Assembly: GCA_003445715.1 (NCBI GenBank)
Contig: DMCS01000046.1
Location: 1-28,423 of the forward strand
Reading direction: 5' to 3'
Length of the DNA: 28,423 bases
Source of the DNA: Candidatus Mesolinea sp.
GTDB lineage: Bacteria; Chloroflexota; Anaerolineae; Anaerolineales; Anaerolineaceae
Every line of letters starts with the position of its first letter. Positions within the stretch are counted from its first letter, which is position 1. Below the pieces are notes generated by a model. It did not search any database. It saw only the letters and a list, made by a program, of their open reading frames with translations, and was not told the origin of the DNA. The position numbers and the translations under genes are program-made. Positions 24,260-28,423 of the stretch are shown here, one piece after another.

Positions 24260-25150
24260 TTAAATGTGAGAAGATTGATCGGCTAACTCACGGGCGTGCA
24301 GGGTATTGCGCAGCAACATCGCAATGGTCATGGGTCCAACGCCGCCAGGCACGGGTGTGATCGCGCTGGCTACTTCGCGCACCTCCTCGAATGCCACATC
24401 GCCGACTAAGCGCGAGCCTTTAGGTGCTGCCGGATCTTCGATGCGGTTGATGCCGACGTCAATAACAAAGGCACCGGGCTTAACCCAATTGCCACGCACC
24501 ATTTCCGGCTTGCCAATCGCGGCAATGAGTACATCAGCTTGGCGTGTAATGGAAGGCAGATCGCGCGTTTTAGAGTGACAGATCGTGACGGTGGCATTAG
24601 CACGCACCAACAATAAGGCTACCGGCATTCCAACGATATTAGAACGGCCTAAGACAACAGCATTTGCTCCTTCGAGTTTGGCGCCAGCTTTTTCGAGCAA
24701 GACCATAATCCCCGCAGGGGTGCAAGGGACAAAAAGTGGTTCACGCCCTTTTTGGGCTAACTTACCGATATTCACGGGGTGAAAGCCATCTACGTCTTTA
24801 TGCAGGTCAATGGCGCTCAGCACGGCTTCATCATTGAGATGACGCGGCAAAGGGAGCTGCACGAGGATACCGTTAATTGTTGGATCGGCATTGAGCTGGC
24901 TAACCATGTCTTCAACTTCCTGCTGGGAAGCCTCAGCCGGAAGGTTATAGCCGAAAGAGGCAATGCCCACCTCAGCGCATGCTTTTTGCTTATTGCGAAC
25001 GTAAACTTTAGAGGCTGGGTCATCCCCCACGAGAACAGTGGCTAAGCCAGGCACAGGGAGCCCCTGCGCTTGGCGGGCTGATACAGCGGTTTTTACCTCG
25101 GATCGAATGTCTGCTGCGATTTTTTTGCCGTCTATAAGATTTGCTGTCAT
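24260..25150 (-). CDS. folD: bifunctional methylene-THF dehydrogenase/methenyl-THF cyclohydrolase
   Basis: The 296-aa protein has the normal length and all family marks: catalytic Lys54 in YVRNKQKAC, Gln98 in VQLPLP, Asp121 in DVDGFHPVN, the NADP-binding loop GRSNIVGMP at 168-176, and PVPGGVGPMT at 266-275. It interconverts methylene-, methenyl- and formyl-tetrahydrofolate in the cytosol. GGAGG lies about 5 nt before the ATG. It is the first gene of the long minus-strand run and is joined to the deaminase gene by a 9-nt gap. Purine fermentation releases formimino/methenyl-THF, so its place may be functional, although FolD is also a housekeeping enzyme. Confidence 0.97.
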   Translation of the reverse strand: MTANLIDGKKIAADIRSEVKTAVSARQAQGLPVPGLATVLVGDDPASKVYVRNKQKACAEVGIASFGYNLPAEASQQEVEDMVSQLNADPTINGILVQLPLPRHLNDEAVLSAIDLHKDVDGFHPVNIGKLAQKGREPLFVPCTPAGIMVLLEKAGAKLEGANAVVLGRSNIVGMPVALLLVRANATVTICHSKTRDLPSITRQADVLIAAIGKPEMVRGNWVKPGAFVIDVGINRIEDPAAPKGSRLVGDVAFEEVREVASAITPVPGGVGPMTIAMLLRNTLHARELADQSSHI

Positions 25151-25174
25151 GTGTCCTCCGTCCGTAGTGAAGGA

Positions 25175-25180
25175 ATTATA
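25175..25180 (-). promoter_or_regulatory. -10 box for the folD-led operon
   Basis: On the minus strand TATAAT preceded by GAG lies 24 nt before the folD ATG, leaving room for the GGAGG ribosome site. No good -35 is evident. This is the only strong promoter-like sequence seen ahead of the 16-25 kb gene run. Confidence 0.5.
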
Positions 25181-25274
25181 CTCGAATCAGTCCTGAAATA
25201 AGTTTAATGATACCTTCGAACGAGAACCATGAGTTTATTGGCTTGGAAAAAACTCATTTAAAAACCTCAAAGAG

Positions 25275-25280
25275 TATAAT
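25275..25280 (+). promoter_or_regulatory. -10 box of udk, probably leaderless
   Basis: TATAAT preceded by GAG ends 6 nt before the ATG at 25287. Transcription would start at or within a base of the ATG, and no Shine-Dalgarno is present. No standard -35 at 16-18 nt was found. Confidence 0.6.
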
Positions 25281-25286
25281 TGAGTT

Positions 25287-25934
25287 ATGGAGAAAACATC
25301 GCTGCCATTGGTGGTCGGCATTGCCGGAGGCTCCGGCTCTGGCAAGACCACTTTAGCACAAGCTATTTTGGATGAAATCGGCAGAGAGCGAATTGCTTTC
25401 CTTCCGCATGATGCATACTATCGCGATCAAAGCCAGCTTACTTTTGAAGAGCGACTGAGGGTCAATTATGACCACCCGGATGCTCTGGAAACGGATTTAC
25501 TTATCGCCCACATCGAAGCGCTGCGCCGCGGAGAAATAATTGAACGACCGGTGTATGATTTCAAACTCAACACACGCTCATCCGAAACCCGCCGCGTCGT
25601 GCCGCGTCAGATTATCTTGGTTGAAGGCATCCTGCTTTTTTATGAGCCGCAGCTGCGCAAACTTTTTGATATGAAGCTGTATGTGGATGCCGACCCGGAT
25701 ATCTGCTTCATCCGCCGGCTGATGCGCGATATCCAGGAGCGCGGACGCTCTGTTGAGTCAGTCATCACACAGTATTTGAGCACGGTGCGTCCGAGTTATA
25801 TCGAGTTTGTGGAGCCGTCCAAACGTTTTGCAGATGTCATTATCCCTGAAGGCGGGATGAATAACGTCGCATTGCAAATGGTGATTGCCCGTTTACGAGG
25901 ATTGCTCAATGAGGCTCAATCCAGCAGTGACTGA
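25287..25934 (+). CDS. udk: uridine kinase
   Basis: The 215-aa protein has the usual Udk length. The Walker A loop is GGSGSGKTT at 14-22, HDAYYRD at 41-47 and NYDHPDALETD at 60-70 fit the nucleoside site, and RPVYDFKLNTR, VEGILLF and RRLMRDIQERGR complete the family pattern. It phosphorylates uridine and cytidine with ATP or GTP in pyrimidine salvage. It is divergent from folD across 136 nt. The downstream VTT gene overlaps its end by 26 nt. Phosphoribulokinase, a relative, is less likely given the short length. Confidence 0.95.
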   Translation: MEKTSLPLVVGIAGGSGSGKTTLAQAILDEIGRERIAFLPHDAYYRDQSQLTFEERLRVNYDHPDALETDLLIAHIEALRRGEIIERPVYDFKLNTRSSETRRVVPRQIILVEGILLFYEPQLRKLFDMKLYVDADPDICFIRRLMRDIQERGRSVESVITQYLSTVRPSYIEFVEPSKRFADVIIPEGGMNNVALQMVIARLRGLLNEAQSSSD

Positions 25935-26472
25935 ATCACGGCTGAGCCGTAAAGATATCCTCATACGGGTTATCTTAGGTATTGGCGTTATTACCCTGAC
26001 GGTAGTACTGATCCTCAACCGGGATAAAGTGCAGGATTTGCAGCGCTATGGTTACATAGGCATATTTTTATTCTCCATTCTTTCTAATGCCACCATTTTG
26101 TTTCCACTGCCCGGTGTGGTTTTTACCACCGCCATGGGTGCGGTATTCAACCCGCTGTGGGTGGCATTGGCAGCCGGCCTTGGTGCGGCAATCGGTGAGA
26201 TTTCGGGCTATTTGGCGGGGGTGAGCGGACAAATTTTCTTGCAAAACACGGCGCGCGAGCAAAAAGTGCAGGCGTGGATGCAAAAGAATGGCACATGGAC
26301 AATTCTGTTGCTTGCTTTTATCCCTAATCTACTATTTGATATTGCTGGTTTTATGGCCGGTAGTATGAAGGTGCCATTGTGGAAGTTTTTGCTGCTTTGC
26401 TGCGTGGGGAAAATTGGTAAGATGTTGGTGTTTTCGTATTTGGGGGCGGGGATTTACTCTGTGACACGCTGA
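25909..26472 (+). CDS. VTT/DedA-like membrane protein
   Basis: The protein is 187 aa from the ATG at 25909, chosen because GAGG lies about 8 nt upstream within udk; a GTG at 25927 is an alternative. One N-terminal helix is followed by a VTT-type core: a re-entrant segment with PLPGVVFTTAMG, GAAIGEISGYLAGVSG, and a second half with FIPNLLFDIAGFMAGSMKV and a final helix near GKMLVFSYLGAG. DedA/VTT proteins act in lipid scrambling, polyprenyl-phosphate recycling or membrane energetics. The exact substrate is unknown. Translation is probably coupled to udk. Confidence 0.82.
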   Translation: MRLNPAVTESRLSRKDILIRVILGIGVITLTVVLILNRDKVQDLQRYGYIGIFLFSILSNATILFPLPGVVFTTAMGAVFNPLWVALAAGLGAAIGEISGYLAGVSGQIFLQNTAREQKVQAWMQKNGTWTILLLAFIPNLLFDIAGFMAGSMKVPLWKFLLLCCVGKIGKMLVFSYLGAGIYSVTR

Positions 26473-26508
26473 ATCTCAAATCCATACGGTTTTCACAGGG
26501 CATGCAGG

Positions 26509-26514
26509 TATAAT
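26509..26514 (+). promoter_or_regulatory. -10 box of rsmG, probably leaderless with GTG start
   Basis: TATAAT preceded by AGG ends 7 nt before the in-frame GTG at 26522. The nearer ATG at 26518 is out of frame. With a start site about 7 nt downstream, the transcript would begin at the GTG. Confidence 0.55.
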
Positions 26515-26521
26515 TTTATGC

Positions 26522-27241
26522 GTGGAGATTTGGACAGAAAGAGCCCAGCAGATTTTAGGGTTGCAACTTACCACCGAGCAGTTAGCAGCCTTTGAGCGAT
26601 ATAAGCATGAGTTAATTGAATGGAACAGCCGCTTCAACCTCACCGCAATCCGCGATGAGAGCGGCATTGAAATCAAACACTTTCTCGATTCGCTCACTTG
26701 TATTTTGGCTTTTGAACCTAGCAGCCCACCCCGCAGCTTGATAGACGTTGGCACAGGCGCCGGTTTTCCGGGCATCCCGCTCAAGCTTATATATCCGCAC
26801 ATGCGCCTGACCTTGGTTGAATCCATCCAGAAGAAAGCAGGATTTTGCCAGCATGTCGTCGAAACGCTTGGCTTGCGCCAGGTTACAGTTTTAGCGCAGC
26901 GCGCTGAGGATGTCGGGCAAGACCCTCAACATCGAGAGGCGTATGATGTGGCGACTGGCCGTGCTGTTGCGCCCATGCCGACTTTAGTTGAGTATTTGCT
27001 GCCGCTCGTGCGCATTGGGGGTATGGTAATCATGCAAAAAGGGGAGAATGCTCCTGCCGAAACCCAGCAAAGTGAAAAAGTCATTGCACGCTTGGGCGGT
27101 CAGCTGCGCAAGATTATGCCAATTGCTCTGCCGGCGGTGGTGGAAGATCGTTACTTGGTGGTGCTGGATAAAGTGGCACAGACGCCAGCGGAATATCCGC
27201 GCCGAACCGGATTGCCAGCCAAACAGCCGCTTAGCGGATGA
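26522..27241 (+). CDS. rsmG: 16S rRNA (guanine527-N7)-methyltransferase
   Basis: The 239-aa protein has RsmG length. NLTAIRD at 39-45 and IKHFLDSL at 51-58 are family-specific, the SAM loop is IDVGTGAGFPGIPL at 74-87, and YDVATGRAVAPMP at 141-153 carries the conserved RAV segment. It methylates N7 of G527 in the 530 loop of 16S rRNA. The start is the GTG at 26522; the first in-frame codons MEIWTE match the frame, while the ATG at 26518 does not. It has its own promoter 49 nt after the VTT gene. The C-terminus ends in a basic Pro-rich tail. Confidence 0.96.
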   Translation: MEIWTERAQQILGLQLTTEQLAAFERYKHELIEWNSRFNLTAIRDESGIEIKHFLDSLTCILAFEPSSPPRSLIDVGTGAGFPGIPLKLIYPHMRLTLVESIQKKAGFCQHVVETLGLRQVTVLAQRAEDVGQDPQHREAYDVATGRAVAPMPTLVEYLLPLVRIGGMVIMQKGENAPAETQQSEKVIARLGGQLRKIMPIALPAVVEDRYLVVLDKVAQTPAEYPRRTGLPAKQPLSG

Positions 27242-27286
27242 GGGTAAACTGCATCCTATAAATTCTTTGCGTGTTAAAGATTAAGT

Positions 27287-28258
27287 ATGGGCAATTCTGA
27301 CGTTTTTGAACTGAACTTCTTCTGTGCACTGGAAGCCAAACCATTAGCCAGGCTCTTTGAGGATCGCTTTGTTTTGGATGACCTCAAGAGCTTAGGTGCT
27401 GGGGTCAGTTTAGCTGTGATGGATTTTTCCAACGAGCGTGCCAAAGCAGTGCAGCTGCTTAATAAACTCGACATCCCCGTGATTGCTTGGCTGATGCTAC
27501 CCAAAGAGGAAAACTATTGGTTCAATTTAAGCAATAGCGTGCTGGCTGCAGAACAGTACCATCGTTTCAAGCAATGGTCTCAGCACAAAAAGCTGGTTTG
27601 GGCTGGCATTGGCTTGTGCATCAAAGAAGAAAGTTCCTGGGGGAATTCACTGAAAACTGAAGAAGAGAAATCAGCAGAGCTTTTGCAAGCCAAGCAGAAT
27701 TACTTGCAATTGGGAATACAGGTGCATGATGATGGTTACCGGCTTGAGCTTTACCGTCCAGCAACTGTGGTAGCGGCTCAGCACGGTAGATCGAAGCTAT
27801 TGCGCAAGGCAGAAGGTCAACTCGAACTGGTGGCTGATCGGCAGATTGATTTATTATTTACCAGCCTGCACCGCGGGCAAAATCAAGCTGCGTTTTGGCG
27901 TGCTTTGGCTGGTGCTCAGGCAATCGGCATAGGTTTAACTGGCAGCAGTGTGCTTTTTGAAGATATGGACCAAGCTGACCCTCTGACCTGGGAGGAGTTT
28001 ACCCGGGACTTGCGCATCGGGGCGCAACGCGGTAAGCCCGTCTATGTTTTTAGTCTGGAAGGGTGTGCACGCTTAGGCTATCTGGACCGGCTGATTACAT
28101 TTGACCTAGCAGCGCCGATCCATGCGCCGCTTACTAAGCAGAAAAACGTGCAGCGTCAAAGTGGTTGGCGTTCTCCAAAACGTTTGGCTGGTATAGCTAC
28201 CTTAGCTGGAATTCTTGGGGGAACTCTGATTTTCTTGAGGCGCAAGAAAACACGCTAA
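27287..28258 (+). CDS. uncharacterised tail-anchored protein, barrel-like
   Basis: I do not recognise the family with certainty. The 323-aa protein has alternating strand/helix blocks that look like a beta/alpha barrel: FELNFFCALEAKP, LGAGVSLAVMDFS, DIPVIAWLMLP and WAGIGLCIKEE, then DLLFTSLHRG and PVYVFSLEG. Acidic residues at strand ends recall glycoside-hydrolase-like or phosphodiesterase-like barrels, but no family motif is secure. A basic linker (RSPKR) and one hydrophobic helix at about 299-317, ending RRKKTR, indicate a C-terminal anchor with the catalytic-like part cytosolic; there is no signal peptide. TATAAA at 27257-27262 could be its -10. It follows rsmG by 45 nt. Confidence 0.7.
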   Translation: MGNSDVFELNFFCALEAKPLARLFEDRFVLDDLKSLGAGVSLAVMDFSNERAKAVQLLNKLDIPVIAWLMLPKEENYWFNLSNSVLAAEQYHRFKQWSQHKKLVWAGIGLCIKEESSWGNSLKTEEEKSAELLQAKQNYLQLGIQVHDDGYRLELYRPATVVAAQHGRSKLLRKAEGQLELVADRQIDLLFTSLHRGQNQAAFWRALAGAQAIGIGLTGSSVLFEDMDQADPLTWEEFTRDLRIGAQRGKPVYVFSLEGCARLGYLDRLITFDLAAPIHAPLTKQKNVQRQSGWRSPKRLAGIATLAGILGGTLIFLRRKKTR

Positions 28259-28423
28259 ATCTTTGTATCTTACCCAATTAAAAGAGGGTGTTGAAAATGG
28301 CTAGAACATTAAGAAATGAATGACTTTATATTAAGAAGATCACAATATGTTCATAACCTGCACTGCAAACCCCACCCCTTTGATTCCCCTCCCCAGCGTC
28401 TGGTTTCAGTGTAAAACTTTCCG
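28259..28423. other. 3' intergenic end of window
   Basis: The 165 nt after the last gene hold no convincing gene, terminator or RNA. An 8-codon frame at 28297 is too short to support. Confidence 0.4.

Noticed and set aside
27227..27237. CCGC-TTA-GCGG hairpin at the end of rsmG
   Set aside because: Four-bp stem inside the last codons and no T run, so not a credible terminator.
28297..28353. Tiny frame starting ATGGCTAGAACA with an in-frame TGA that could be read as selenocysteine
   Set aside because: Only 8 codons before TGA and 10 after it, no plausible SECIS hairpin and no similarity that I can recognise; SelB presence alone is not support.
1..28423. CRISPR array, insertion sequence, phage or defence genes
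   Set aside because: No direct-repeat arrays, transposase or integrase motifs were seen; all large genes have metabolic, envelope or translation identities.

Overview
This 28.4 kb window is a gene-dense piece of a bacterial chromosome (about 50-55% GC by eye). It has no rRNA, tRNA, insertion sequence or CRISPR array that I can see. The gene content suggests an anaerobic member of the Chloroflexota, probably Anaerolineae-like. The pointers are an M32 carboxypeptidase, SelB, an FHA/VWA-like membrane protein, diverged complex-I-type membrane subunits, and promoters that sit directly on start codons. This placement is inference from gene content, not a phylogeny. No stretch longer than 300 bases lacks a gene; the longest is the divergent 5237-5495 region.

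Layout. (1) 151-5236, minus strand: phzF-like epimerase/isomerase, xpt, guaA and an FHA-domain membrane protein. xpt and guaA together would convert xanthine to XMP to GMP. (2) 5496-6677, plus strand: a secreted L,D-transpeptidase, ending in a perfect 13-bp hairpin that it shares with the convergent minus-strand genes. (3) 6750-25150, minus strand: one very long co-directional run with no internal gap above 81 bp. Read in transcription order it is folD, 8-oxoguanine deaminase, carbamate kinase, threonine synthase-like enzyme, GtrB-like glycosyltransferase, uncharacterised fold-type-II PLP enzyme, unknown 185-aa protein, hydantoinase/dihydropyrimidinase, three complex-I/hydrogenase-4-like membrane subunits, coiled-coil protein, selB, a SerA-like dehydrogenase and an M32 carboxypeptidase. 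(4) 25287-28258, plus strand: udk, a VTT/DedA-like membrane protein, rsmG, and an uncharacterised tail-anchored protein.

How the genes may work together. Five of the eight genes between 16063 and 25150 encode activities that recur in bacterial purine/hydantoin breakdown: amidohydrolase deamination of 8-oxoguanine to urate, cyclic-amide hydrolysis, carbamoyl-phosphate to ATP, PLP-dependent ammonia elimination, and one-carbon handling by FolD. The set resembles the E. coli ygeWXY-hyuA-yqeA-ssnA neighbourhood and the urate-degradation clusters of gut anaerobes, but the PLP enzymes and the unknown protein are different. selB in the same run fits, because anaerobic purine pathways often use selenoenzymes. 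I propose this as a variant purine/hydantoin catabolic operon; the substrate is not proven by sequence.

Other notable signals are the loss of the usual proton-channel lysines in the antiporter-like subunits, a VWA-like fold without its metal-binding motif, and three plus-strand genes whose TATAAT box lies 6-7 nt before the start codon, which predicts leaderless mRNAs.
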